DNA of 64,000 bases from Pseudescherichia sp031987975. Lineage in GTDB: Bacteria > Pseudomonadota > Gammaproteobacteria > Enterobacterales > Enterobacteriaceae. Positions within the stretch are counted from its first letter, which is position 1. Every line of letters starts with the position of its first letter. The notes under the pieces are model-generated. The model was not told the origin of the DNA and did not search any database. It saw only the letters and a program-made list of their open reading frames with translations. The translations under genes and the position numbers were made by a program. Of this stretch, positions 36,772-45,354 are shown in pieces. The stretch lies in NCBI RefSeq assembly GCF_031987975.1, contig NZ_DALZYX010000013.1, positions 1 to 64,000 on the forward strand, written 5' to 3'.

Positions 36772-37929
36772 TCATCGCTGCTCATCCAGCTGCAACGCCA
36801 CATAAAGCAGCAGCCTGTCGTCGAAATTCCCCAGATCCAGCCCGGTCAGCTCCGAAATACGGTTCAGGCGGTACTCCAGCGTATTACGGTGAATAAAGAG
36901 CGCCTTCGAGGTCGCCAGCGGCTGCACGTTGTGACGAAACCATGCCGCCAACGTCCGCCGAAGCAGGCCGTTGTTATCCATTGCCTTCAGGCGAGTGAGT
37001 GGACGTGCCAGCTCGTTGGCCTGCCAGCCGCCGCGCAGGCTGTCCAGCAGCACCGGCAGCATCAGATCCTGATAAAAGTAGCTGCGGCTCTCCGGCATAC
37101 GCTGCTTGCCCACCATCATGGTGGTGCGCGCCGTGCGGTAGGAGCGCGCAATGCTGCCCGGTCCGGTGAAATAGTTACCCAGTGCGACGCGAAAGCGCAG
37201 CTGGCCATTCTCTTTCATGCGGGCGATCAACTGCTCGACGCGCTTGCGGTGATCTTCGGCGTCCCAACGGCCAAACGGGTTCAGGGCGGGTTTCAGCACC
37301 ACCATCTCAGTTAGGGAGACGATGGCAATCAGGTTGTTGCGCTCCGGCGTCGTGAGGGCGTTTTGCAGCTGCTGTAGCTCGGCCATGGCGCTGTCTACTC
37401 CCAGCTGGCCGCTGTCGACCTCCACCACCGCCACCACGCGCGGCTGATTCAAATCAATCCCCAGACGCTGCGCCCACTCGGTCAGGGCGGGCGTGTGCTC
37501 CTCGGCCTGGATGAGGTTCATCACCAGCTCCTCGCGCAGACGGCTGTCCTGAGCCAGGAGATGCATCAGCCGGGACTGCTCCAGCATCATTTCGGCGGTC
37601 ATGCACACCAGCTCGCCATACTTACGCAGCGTCTCCGGCTCGCCGGTCAGGCCGATGACCCCGACAATCTCCCCCTCCAGACGCAGCGGCAGGTTGATGC
37701 CCTGACGTACGCCGTGCAGGTGGCGGGCAACCGCGTCGTCGATATCCACTACGCGTCCCTGAGAGAGCACCAGCAGCGCACCTTCGTGCAATTCCCCAAT
37801 ACGCTCCCGATCGCCGCTGCCAATAATGCGCCCGCGCGCATCCATCACGTTGATGTTGGTATCGATAATGCGCATGGTACGCGCAACGATATCCTGCGCC
37901 ATTTTGGTATCAAGATGCCAGCCAGCCAT
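36772..37929 (-). CDS. cdaR: Sugar diacid regulator
   Basis: CdaR (SdaR) activates genes for glucarate, galactarate and glycerate use in E. coli. The 385 residues, the E. coli length, hold an N-terminal sugar-diacid-binding domain (about 1-140) and a C-terminal PucR-type helix-turn-helix (about 325-380, KALFIHRNTLEYRLNRISELT). It stands alone, converging on yaeH and downstream of degP. Which sugar-acid genes it controls here cannot be seen from this window. Confidence 0.94.
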   Translation of the reverse strand: MAGWHLDTKMAQDIVARTMRIIDTNINVMDARGRIIGSGDRERIGELHEGALLVLSQGRVVDIDDAVARHLHGVRQGINLPLRLEGEIVGVIGLTGEPETLRKYGELVCMTAEMMLEQSRLMHLLAQDSRLREELVMNLIQAEEHTPALTEWAQRLGIDLNQPRVVAVVEVDSGQLGVDSAMAELQQLQNALTTPERNNLIAIVSLTEMVVLKPALNPFGRWDAEDHRKRVEQLIARMKENGQLRFRVALGNYFTGPGSIARSYRTARTTMMVGKQRMPESRSYFYQDLMLPVLLDSLRGGWQANELARPLTRLKAMDNNGLLRRTLAAWFRHNVQPLATSKALFIHRNTLEYRLNRISELTGLDLGNFDDRLLLYVALQLDEQR

Positions 37930-38086
37930 GTAATCCCTCCCCTGAGCAGATCACAAGAATAAGGGAGTTGGCAGCGCTCTGCATTGTGCAAAAGCACAAA
38001 GCAGCATACGGAAGTGTGGAGTTGTGGAAGGCCTCACAGATTCTGTGAAGAGACCCCTTCCCCAGGCGGAGAAGGGGGTAATGCGG

Positions 38087-39517
38087 TTACTGCATCAGCA
38101 GATAAAGGGAGGTATCACCACGCTGGATGTTCAGCGCCAGCACTGACGGCTTGCTGTCGAGAATTTTACGCAGTTCGGCAATGTTCTTCACCGGCTGCTG
38201 GTTCGCGCCGATAATCACATCGCCTTTTTTCAGGCCGATACGTGCCGCCGGGCTGTTCGCCTTCACGTTGCTGACGGTAACGCCCTGGTTGTTACCCTTG
38301 TTGCTCATCTCTGCGCCTTCAATGCCGCTGAAGATGGTGCTGGAGTCAACCTGATTCTGGCTACTCTGCTGCAGTTCAAGGCTTACGGTCACCGGTTTGC
38401 CTTCGCGCAGCAGCCCCAGCGAGACCTTGCTGCCGATCGGCATTGAACCTACCTGTGCCCGGAGAGCGGCAAAGCTGCTGACTGGTTTACCGTTCAGGGA
38501 GGTGATCACATCCCCGGCCTTGATACCGGCTTTGGCGGCTGACGAGTTCGGCATTACCTGGCTAACAAAGGCTCCGCGCTGGGCGTCAACCTTCATCGCT
38601 TTCGCCAGCTCAGAGTTCAGCTCGGTACCGAGAATGCCCAATTCGCCGCGGCGCACCTGGCCATACTGCACCATCTGCGCGGTGAGGTTTTTCACCATAT
38701 TGCTCGGGATGGCAAAGCCGATACCGATGTTGCCGCCGTCCGGCGCAAGGATCGCGGTATTGATACCGATCAGCTCACCGTTGAGGTTCACCAGCGCGCC
38801 GCCGGAGTTACCACGGTTGATCGCCGCATCGGTCTGGATAAAGTTCTCGTAGTTCTCGGCATTCAGGCCGCTGCGGCCCAGCGCCGAGACGATGCCCGAG
38901 GTGACCGTCTCGCCCAGGCCAAACGGGTTACCGATCGCCACCGTGTAGTCACCCACGCGCAGGGCGTCAGAGTCCGCCAGCGCAATAGCGGTCAGGTTTT
39001 TCGGATCCTGAATCTGGATCAGCGCCAGATCGGAGCGCGGATCTTTGCCTACTACTTTGGCGTCGAACTTACGCCCGTCGCCCAGCTGGACCTTGATGGT
39101 ACTGGCGTTATCAACCACGTGGTTGTTGGTCACCACATAGCCTTTCGCTGCATCAATAATGACGCCGGAGCCGAGCGCCATAAATTTCTGCTGCTGCCCG
39201 CCGTCGTCAGCGCCACCCTGTCCACCCTGGCAGAATGGGGAACTCTGGAACGGTGAACCCTCCTGGCAGAACGGCGAGTTTTCACCAAAGAATTGCTGGA
39301 AGTTACGCCCCATACGCGGGGTGTTTACCGTGGTACTGCCTTCAACGTTAATGCTCACCACCGACGGCATCACCTTTTCCAGCATCGGGGCCAAGCTTGG
39401 CATCTGCTGTGATGGAGGTGTCGCTGAGGCAGTCTCGGCCGCTGATACCGACAGCGGGGACAGGGCCAAACCTAAACTCAGAGCCAGTGCACTCATTGCT
39501 AACGTGGTTTTTTTCAT
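38087..39517 (-). CDS. degP: Periplasmic serine protease/chaperone DegP
   Basis: DegP (HtrA) degrades or refolds misfolded periplasmic and outer-membrane proteins. From the ATG at 39517 the precursor has 476 residues (E. coli 474). It has a Sec signal (cut near ...VSA-AET), a protease domain with His133, Asp163 and Ser238 (NNHVVD, RSDLAL, RGNSGG), the LA loop with two cysteines, and two PDZ domains (about 280-370 and 390-470). The frame extends 5 codons upstream, but MKKTTLAMS is the family start. A sigma-E promoter lies in front. Confidence 0.97.
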   Translation of the reverse strand: MKKTTLAMSALALSLGLALSPLSVSAAETASATPPSQQMPSLAPMLEKVMPSVVSINVEGSTTVNTPRMGRNFQQFFGENSPFCQEGSPFQSSPFCQGGQGGADDGGQQQKFMALGSGVIIDAAKGYVVTNNHVVDNASTIKVQLGDGRKFDAKVVGKDPRSDLALIQIQDPKNLTAIALADSDALRVGDYTVAIGNPFGLGETVTSGIVSALGRSGLNAENYENFIQTDAAINRGNSGGALVNLNGELIGINTAILAPDGGNIGIGFAIPSNMVKNLTAQMVQYGQVRRGELGILGTELNSELAKAMKVDAQRGAFVSQVMPNSSAAKAGIKAGDVITSLNGKPVSSFAALRAQVGSMPIGSKVSLGLLREGKPVTVSLELQQSSQNQVDSSTIFSGIEGAEMSNKGNNQGVTVSNVKANSPAARIGLKKGDVIIGANQQPVKNIAELRKILDSKPSVLALNIQRGDTSLYLLMQ

Positions 39518-39567
39518 GTCGCTTAATCTCATTTACTGATAACGCAAAACAGCGGTGTAAGTATCGA

Positions 39568-39595
39568 TAAGAGTCAATTTATAGCGCGAAGTTCC
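39568..39595 (-). promoter_or_regulatory. Sigma-E promoter of degP
   Basis: The minus strand reads GGAACTT (39589-39595), a 16-base spacer and TCTTA (39568-39572). This matches the sigma-E consensus (GGAACTT, about 16, TCTGA) with one -10 mismatch and sits where the E. coli degP promoter lies. Envelope-stress control of degP is therefore expected; RseP, which releases sigma E, is encoded in the same window. Confidence 0.85.
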
Positions 39596-39653
39596 GGCAT
39601 AACGTGTTGTTAAAAGTAAAAATTTATTGATCGCCTTTACAAACGCTCAGATA

Positions 39654-41168
39654 TTACTCAACGGCCATCAGCCGCCGGTACTCATCCCAGGCATAGAGAT
39701 CGGTCATCCCGCTGATATAGTCCTGAATCAGGCGACAGCGGTAATAATATTCCAGCACCGGAAAGTCCACTTCGTCGCGCGCTAATTTACCTACAGCTTC
39801 AACATAGGCCAGACGATGGCGTTCAGAGAGCTTGTGAAACAGACGGGTCTCAATCGGGAAACGCTTGATCCGATCTTTTTCCACCAGCTCGGTAAAGTCT
39901 GCCAGCGTCATCTGCAGCAGCGGGCGATAAATATCCAGCAGCCCGCTGATCACGCGATAGCCTTGCAGCTCCAGCTGTTCAACATCGGGGTGGCAGAAGA
40001 CATTTTCAACCGCCACGCTCTTATACAATTCAAGCAGTTGACTGTAGCTGCTCTCATCTTCCAACAGGGCATGGTTAAACTCGCCAGAGAAAATCTGCGG
40101 TAAATTGTCGATAAAACGCTGGGCAGCATAGGGCACCAGCTTATTTAAGGTATTGACTCGCAGGTACATAAAGAACTGATCTTCTGCGCTGCGGCTGAGG
40201 GAATTAGCGCGGGATTTATCCCAGGCGTTCTCTACCACCTGGGAGAATAGCGACCCTTTCTCATGCGTGCCCCAGGCGTTATAGAGATGCTGGTAGAGCT
40301 GCTCGACGGTAAAGATATTTTTCTCTACCGCGTCCTCCAGGTCGGCGACGCAGTAGGAGATATCGTCCGCCGCCTCCATCACCCACGTCAGCGGAAAACG
40401 GCTCCAGGTATCGAGGTCCAGCTCTTTACGCAGCCGGGCTACATACTCCTCCTCGGAGAGGTAATAGCCGGGCTTTTTCATTAAGTAGCTGTGGCTGGCG
40501 GGCGGCTCGCCCCGCCACCATGCCGGGCGGGTATACTTCAGAATGCAGCCTACCTGCGCCCAGGTAAGGTTCATGCGCATCAGGGAGTGGACCAGGCGGA
40601 TCCCCTGGGCGTTGCCCTCAAAGTGACAGAGATCCTGGCGCACCTTACGCCGTAGCGCGTTGGCTGCCTCCTCGCCATCGCGCAGGCGCAGGGAGACCAC
40701 CTCGCAGCGATCGCTGGTCAGCGGCTGGCTGGCGGCGTCCTGCGGGTGCAGGCGCTGGCGGAACCAGTCGTTAATAGCCGCCTCGCCAAAGTGGCCGAAC
40801 GGTGGGTTGCCGATGTCGTGCATCAGGCAGGCCATCTCAACGATGCTCTCAAACGGGCCGGTCAGCTCATCCAAGCCGTAACTCTCCAGCAGGCGCATCT
40901 CTTTCAGGCGGCTGAGGATCTCCCTGGCAATATAGCGCCCTACCTGCTGCACCTCCAGGGAGTGGGTCAGACGGGTGCGTACCGCCGCGTTGCGCTCCAG
41001 CGGAAAGACCTGGGTTTTCTGCTGCAGACGACGGATGGCGGCGGAGTTGACGATCCGCCCGCGATCGCTCTCGAAGATACGCAAAATTTCGCGCTCGGTT
41101 TTCACGCCCTGGGGTGAACGGTAGCGGCGATGCCAGTTAATCTTATTGCGGAAATCGATCTGTGCCAT
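39654..41168 (-). CDS. dgt: dGTP triphosphohydrolase
   Basis: Dgt hydrolyses dGTP to deoxyguanosine and tripolyphosphate, limiting the dGTP pool. The 504 residues (E. coli 505) show the HD metal site: H in RTRLTHSLEVQQ, the HD pair in MHDIGNPPFGHFGE (about 117), and a later Asp in EAADDISYCVADLEDA. It is divergent from mtnN and upstream of degP on the same strand. Confidence 0.96.
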   Translation of the reverse strand: MAQIDFRNKINWHRRYRSPQGVKTEREILRIFESDRGRIVNSAAIRRLQQKTQVFPLERNAAVRTRLTHSLEVQQVGRYIAREILSRLKEMRLLESYGLDELTGPFESIVEMACLMHDIGNPPFGHFGEAAINDWFRQRLHPQDAASQPLTSDRCEVVSLRLRDGEEAANALRRKVRQDLCHFEGNAQGIRLVHSLMRMNLTWAQVGCILKYTRPAWWRGEPPASHSYLMKKPGYYLSEEEYVARLRKELDLDTWSRFPLTWVMEAADDISYCVADLEDAVEKNIFTVEQLYQHLYNAWGTHEKGSLFSQVVENAWDKSRANSLSRSAEDQFFMYLRVNTLNKLVPYAAQRFIDNLPQIFSGEFNHALLEDESSYSQLLELYKSVAVENVFCHPDVEQLELQGYRVISGLLDIYRPLLQMTLADFTELVEKDRIKRFPIETRLFHKLSERHRLAYVEAVGKLARDEVDFPVLEYYYRCRLIQDYISGMTDLYAWDEYRRLMAVE

Positions 41169-41251
41169 ATCCTCTCTCCCCTGAGCAATGCGCTTCCCCT
41201 TAAGCGCATGATAGACTATGCCCTCAAATCTGGCTTATCGCGAGTAAATCT

Positions 41252-41950
41252 ATGAAAATCGGCATCATTGGTGCAATGGAAGAAGAAGTTGCGCTCCTGC
41301 GCGACAAAATCGAAAACCGTCAGACCCATAGCGTGGGCGGCAGCGAAATTTACACCGGCCAGCTGCACGGCGTTGAGGTTGCGCTGCTGAAGTCGGGCAT
41401 TGGTAAAGTGGCGGCGGCGATGGGCGCGGCCCTGCTGCTGGAGCGCTGCCAGCCGGATGCCATCATTAATACCGGCTCTGCCGGCGGCCTGGCCCCGACG
41501 CTGAACGTGGGCGACATCGTGGTCTCCGACGAAGCGCGCTATCACGACGCCGACGTCACCGCGTTCGGCTACGAGTACGGTCAGCTACCCGGTTGCCCGG
41601 CGGGCTTCAAGGCCGATGAGAAGCTGATTGCCGTCGCCAAAGCCTGTATTGCAGAACATAACCTTAACGCCGCCAGCGGACTGATCGTCAGCGGCGACGC
41701 CTTTATCAACGGCGCAGCCGGTCTGGAGAAGATCCGCAGCCACTTCCCGCAGGCCGTGGCCGTGGAGATGGAAGCCACCGCTATCGCCCATGTCTGCCAT
41801 AGCTTCGGCGTGCCATTCGTCGTGGTTCGCGCCATCTCCGACGTAGCCGACCGCGAATCGCACCTGAGCTTCGACGAGTTCCTGACGGTGGCGGCGAAGC
41901 AGTCCAGCCTAATGGTCGAAACCCTTGTACAGAAGCTGGCGCGTGGCTAA
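41252..41950 (+). CDS. mtnN: 5'-methylthioadenosine/S-adenosylhomocysteine nucleosidase
   Basis: MtnN (Pfs) cleaves MTA and SAH and feeds LuxS and methionine recycling. The 232 residues equal E. coli Mtn. The catalytic Asp lies in the segment RAISDVADRES (about 197) and the ligand glutamates in GAMEEE (Glu12) and VEMEAT (about 174). It shares 8 bases with btuF, so the cluster mtnN-btuF-yadS is one transcript. Confidence 0.97.
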   Translation: MKIGIIGAMEEEVALLRDKIENRQTHSVGGSEIYTGQLHGVEVALLKSGIGKVAAAMGAALLLERCQPDAIINTGSAGGLAPTLNVGDIVVSDEARYHDADVTAFGYEYGQLPGCPAGFKADEKLIAVAKACIAEHNLNAASGLIVSGDAFINGAAGLEKIRSHFPQAVAVEMEATAIAHVCHSFGVPFVVVRAISDVADRESHLSFDEFLTVAAKQSSLMVETLVQKLARG

Positions 41951-42743
41951 GGTCCGCTTAAGGGCGCTGGCCGCCCTCCTGCTGCTGGCGGCGGGGTCAG
42001 CGCTTGCCGCTCCCCGCATAGTCACCCTCTCCCCTGCCAATACCGAGCTTGCCTTCGCGGCAGGCATCACGCCGGTAGGGGTGAGCAGCTTCTCGGACTA
42101 TCCGCCCGCAGCGGAAAAAATTGAGCAGGTTGCCAGCTGGCAGGGGATCAACCTTGAGCGCATCGTCGCGCTCAAGCCGGATCTGGTGCTGGCGTGGCGT
42201 GGCGGCAACGCCGAGCGGCAGGTTAATCAGCTGACGGGCCTCGGCATTAAGGTGCTGTGGATCGACGCCCAGACCGTGGAGCAGATCGCGGCGGCGCTGC
42301 GCCAGCTGGCCCCTTACAGCCCTGCTCCTGAGCAGGCCAACCAGGCTGCCGACACGCTGCTGACCAACTACGCTGAGCTAAAGGCCCGCTACGCCAGCAC
42401 CACACCAAAGCGGGTGTTTATGCAGTTTGGCGGCACCCCGCTCTTTACCAGCGCCAAAGGCTCGATTCAGAACGAGGTGCTGGAGCTGTGTGGCGGTGAA
42501 AATATCTTCGCCGACAGCCGCGTACCCTGGCCGCAGGTAAGCCGTGAGCAGGTGCTGGCCCGCCATCCCGAGGCGATTGTTTTTGCAGGAAATGCGCTTC
42601 AGGCTGCAGAGGTTACGCATTTCTGGGATAAACAGCTCAAAATTCCGCTTATTCCCCTCAATAGCGACTGGTTTGAACGCGCAAGCCCGCGTATTATCCT
42701 CGCCGCAAAACAACTCTGTACCGCGCTGGCGGCGGTGAAATAA
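41943..42743 (+). CDS. btuF: Vitamin B12-binding periplasmic protein
   Basis: BtuF delivers cobalamin to BtuCD in the inner membrane. I start at the GTG at 41943, which overlaps mtnN by 8 bases. This gives 266 residues, exactly the E. coli length, with a signal peptide (VAKVRLRALAALLLLAAGSALA, cut before APR). The binding domains show the class III fold (LSPANTELAFAAG, DSRVPWPQVSREQVL). An ATG further upstream (41925) would make an odd, longer N-terminus. Confidence 0.95.
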   Translation: MAKVRLRALAALLLLAAGSALAAPRIVTLSPANTELAFAAGITPVGVSSFSDYPPAAEKIEQVASWQGINLERIVALKPDLVLAWRGGNAERQVNQLTGLGIKVLWIDAQTVEQIAAALRQLAPYSPAPEQANQAADTLLTNYAELKARYASTTPKRVFMQFGGTPLFTSAKGSIQNEVLELCGGENIFADSRVPWPQVSREQVLARHPEAIVFAGNALQAAEVTHFWDKQLKIPLIPLNSDWFERASPRIILAAKQLCTALAAVK

Positions 42744-42756
42744 TCGAGGATAAGCG

Positions 42757-43380
42757 ATGCTCGTCTACTGGCTGGATATCATCGGCACGGCCGTTTTCGC
42801 CATCTCTGGCGTTCTGCTGGCCGGAAAGCTACGGATGGATCCCTTCGGCGTGCTGGTACTAGGGGTAGTGACCGCCATCGGCGGCGGTACCATCCGCGAC
42901 ATGGCGCTTGCCCACGGCCCAGTGTTCTGGGTTAAAGATCCCACCGATCTGGTGGTGGCGATGGTCACCTGTCTGCTTACCATCCTGCTGGTGCGTCAGC
43001 CGCGCAGGCTGCCGAAATGGGTTCTGCCGGTGCTGGATGCCGTCGGACTGGCGGTGTTTGTCGGCATCGGCGTTAACAAGGCATTTTTGGCAGAGACCGG
43101 GCCGATGGTAGCGATCTGTATGGGCGTGCTGACCGGCGTCGGCGGCGGAATTATTCGCGACGTGCTGGCGCGAGAGATACCCATGATCCTGCGGACTGAA
43201 ATCTATGCCACCGCCTGTATTATCGGCGGCATCGTCCACGCTACGGCGTTCTATACCTTTGGCGTACCGCTGGAGAGCGCCAGTATGCTGGGGATGGTGG
43301 TCACGCTCGCCATTCGCCTGGCGGCGATCCGCTGGCACCTGAAGCTACCCACCTTTGCGCTGGATGAGCCGGGACGGTAG
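42757..43380 (+). CDS. yadS: UPF0126/TRIC-family inner-membrane protein
   Basis: A 207-residue membrane protein with about seven segments and two copies of the glycine-rich UPF0126 motif (GGGTIRDMAL near 47 and GGGIIRDVLA near 133). These repeats mark the TRIC-type channel fold. The substrate is not proven for YadS; a homologue acts on glycine, so that role is only a guess. It is the last gene of mtnN-btuF-yadS. Confidence 0.92.
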   Translation: MLVYWLDIIGTAVFAISGVLLAGKLRMDPFGVLVLGVVTAIGGGTIRDMALAHGPVFWVKDPTDLVVAMVTCLLTILLVRQPRRLPKWVLPVLDAVGLAVFVGIGVNKAFLAETGPMVAICMGVLTGVGGGIIRDVLAREIPMILRTEIYATACIIGGIVHATAFYTFGVPLESASMLGMVVTLAIRLAAIRWHLKLPTFALDEPGR

Positions 43381-43389
43381 AGGGGTTTT

Positions 43390-43415
43390 GCCCGGTGGCG
43401 CTGCGCTTACCGGGC
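43390..43415. repeat. REP-like element between yadS and erpA
   Basis: GCCCGGTGGCGCTGCGCTTACCGGGC differs by one base from the element at 36739-36764 (T to G at position 14). It sits between the convergent yadS and erpA stops and may end or protect both messages. Confidence 0.65.
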
Positions 43416-43421
43416 TTAGCA

Positions 43422-43766
43422 TTAGATGCTGAACGAGGAGCCACACCCGCAGGTGCTTTTGGCGTTCGGGTTGGTTACCACAAAGCGGGATCCTTCCAGC
43501 CCTTCGGTGTAGTCCACCGCGCCGCCAACCAGATACTGCAGGCTCATCGGGTCAACCACCAGCCCAACGCCCTGCTTCTCAATGGTCATGTCACCATCGT
43601 TGATCTGATCGTCAAAGGTAAAACCGTACTGGAAGCCGCTGCAGCCGCCGCCGGTAATGTAGACGCGCAGTTTCAGGTTCGGATTCTCTTCATCCGCAAT
43701 CAGGCTTTTTACTTTAATCGCTGCTGCTTCAGTAAATTGCAGTGGCAGCGCTACGTCATCACTCAT
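43422..43766 (-). CDS. erpA: Iron-sulfur cluster insertion protein ErpA
   Basis: ErpA is an A-type Fe-S carrier that passes clusters to apoproteins such as IspG and IspH. The 114-residue protein, as in E. coli, has the three conserved cysteines in GGCSGFQ (about 42) and CGCGSSF (about 106 and 108). It stands alone on the minus strand, converging on yadS. The link to the MEP pathway (Dxr in this window) is functional, not positional. Confidence 0.96.
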   Translation of the reverse strand: MSDDVALPLQFTEAAAIKVKSLIADEENPNLKLRVYITGGGCSGFQYGFTFDDQINDGDMTIEKQGVGLVVDPMSLQYLVGGAVDYTEGLEGSRFVVTNPNAKSTCGCGSSFSI

Positions 43767-43847
43767 TTTAAACTCCCATTGATACGGCGATACGGACGTT
43801 AAACCGCCCGATCTTTATGAATATTATCCATTACCCTGGTAAATCGT

Positions 43848-45233
43848 TCAAGTATTCTCCTGGGGAGGCTTGCCGTCAGGATCGCCTCCCTGCCTCGCCA
43901 GCGTGCGGGCCAGGATCGTGGAGTAGAGCGGCTTACCGCCTAAAAACTGTGCCAGTAGCGTGGCACCCAGGCAGGTAATAATCATTGGCAAAATGAGCTG
44001 ATAATTGTCAGTCATTTCCAAAACCAGCACGATACCGGTCAACGGTGCACGCACCGAGGCGGCCAGCAGCGCCCCCATCCCGGCAATGGCAAAGGTGCCT
44101 GCCTCAAGATGATAGAGTGGAAAAATCTCTGCACAGGCCATGCCAAACGCCGTGCCCAGCAGCGTGCCCAGCGCCAGCATCGGGGCGAAGATGCCCCCCG
44201 GCGCGCCGGATGAGAAGCAGAGCAGCGTGGTGATCACCCGCGCCACGAAGATAAACAGCAGCATTCCGGCGGTGTAGTTGCCCGCTGCTGCAATGGGGAT
44301 CAGCGTAAAGCCGCCGCCGGAGATCTCCGGCACCATCAGCCCCAGCACGCCGCACAGGCCGCCAATAGCTCCGCCAATCAGCACCCATTTGCCAATCTGC
44401 CCGCCGTGCAGGCGCCCAAAGAGATCCTGAGTGCGCAGGATTAACGTGTTAAACAGCGGGCCGACGCAGCCGAAGATCATCCCCAGCACCAGGTAGAGCC
44501 AGAGCGTGTTGATAGGTGCATTAGTGAGTTTACCCACGTCGATCACCGCCGCCTCGCCGTTAAAGTAGCGAAACACGATGCTCGACATGATCACCCCGGT
44601 AAAAACTGCCTTGATCGAGATGAGATTGTAGCGAAACTGCGGGCGCATCTCCTCAATGATAAACAGGATCCCGGCCAGCGGCGCGTTAAAGGCCGCCGAC
44701 AGCCCCGCCGCCGCGCCGGTAGCCAGCAGGGTGTGCCGCGCCTCGGTGCCGCGCATGCGGAAGATATCCAGCACCATGCGGCCCACGTTGCCGCCGAGCT
44801 GCACCGTCGGCCCTTCGCGCCCGAGCACCATGCCCGCCCCCAGCGTGCCCATCCCGCCAATAAACTTTACGGGCAGGACGCGCCACCAGCGTACCGGGCG
44901 CAGCTCCTCCAGCGCGCCCTCGATCTCGGGTATTCCTGAACCGCCCGCCTCTGGCGCAAAACGGCGCACCAGGAAGTAGCCCACCATCGCCAGCAGCGCC
45001 GACAACACAAAGACCAGGGGCCACATCAGCCACGCGGCATCATCAGCGAACTGCGCCACCGTGCCGATCCGCCAGAGGCTGACCGCGTTAACCGCTTTTT
45101 CAAAGGCGACTCCGACCCCGCCTGCGAGGGTGCCCACCAGCGCAGCCATCAGCAAAATCGCCAGCGGTGTTTTATCTCGCTGTAGCAAACGGAGTATCCG
45201 CCGCGTTCGCATCGCATTGGTTTTTATTTTCAT
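43848..45233 (-). CDS. clcA: H+/Cl- exchange transporter ClcA
   Basis: ClcA exchanges two chloride ions for one proton and supports extreme acid resistance. The CLC selectivity motifs are all present: GSGIPE (about 95), GREGPTVQ (gating Glu of the GREGP motif), GGIFAP and the Tyr in GKPLY near the C-terminus. The N-terminal tail is short and unlike the E. coli MKTDTPSLETPQ start. Candidate ATGs lie at 45254, 45233 and 45212, none with a good ribosome site; I take 45233 (461 residues) because MKIKT looks most like the E. coli start. Confidence 0.93.
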   Translation of the reverse strand: MKIKTNAMRTRRILRLLQRDKTPLAILLMAALVGTLAGGVGVAFEKAVNAVSLWRIGTVAQFADDAAWLMWPLVFVLSALLAMVGYFLVRRFAPEAGGSGIPEIEGALEELRPVRWWRVLPVKFIGGMGTLGAGMVLGREGPTVQLGGNVGRMVLDIFRMRGTEARHTLLATGAAAGLSAAFNAPLAGILFIIEEMRPQFRYNLISIKAVFTGVIMSSIVFRYFNGEAAVIDVGKLTNAPINTLWLYLVLGMIFGCVGPLFNTLILRTQDLFGRLHGGQIGKWVLIGGAIGGLCGVLGLMVPEISGGGFTLIPIAAAGNYTAGMLLFIFVARVITTLLCFSSGAPGGIFAPMLALGTLLGTAFGMACAEIFPLYHLEAGTFAIAGMGALLAASVRAPLTGIVLVLEMTDNYQLILPMIITCLGATLLAQFLGGKPLYSTILARTLARQGGDPDGKPPQENT

Positions 45234-45354
45234 AGCCGAAAATGAATTAATCATACAATTAGGAGCGACAGTTTACCTGGGGGATCCTTTTATAACAAAC
45301 GTGGAATACCTTAGAATAGTCCTCTTACCTTCTCTACCAACCAGGAACGAATCC

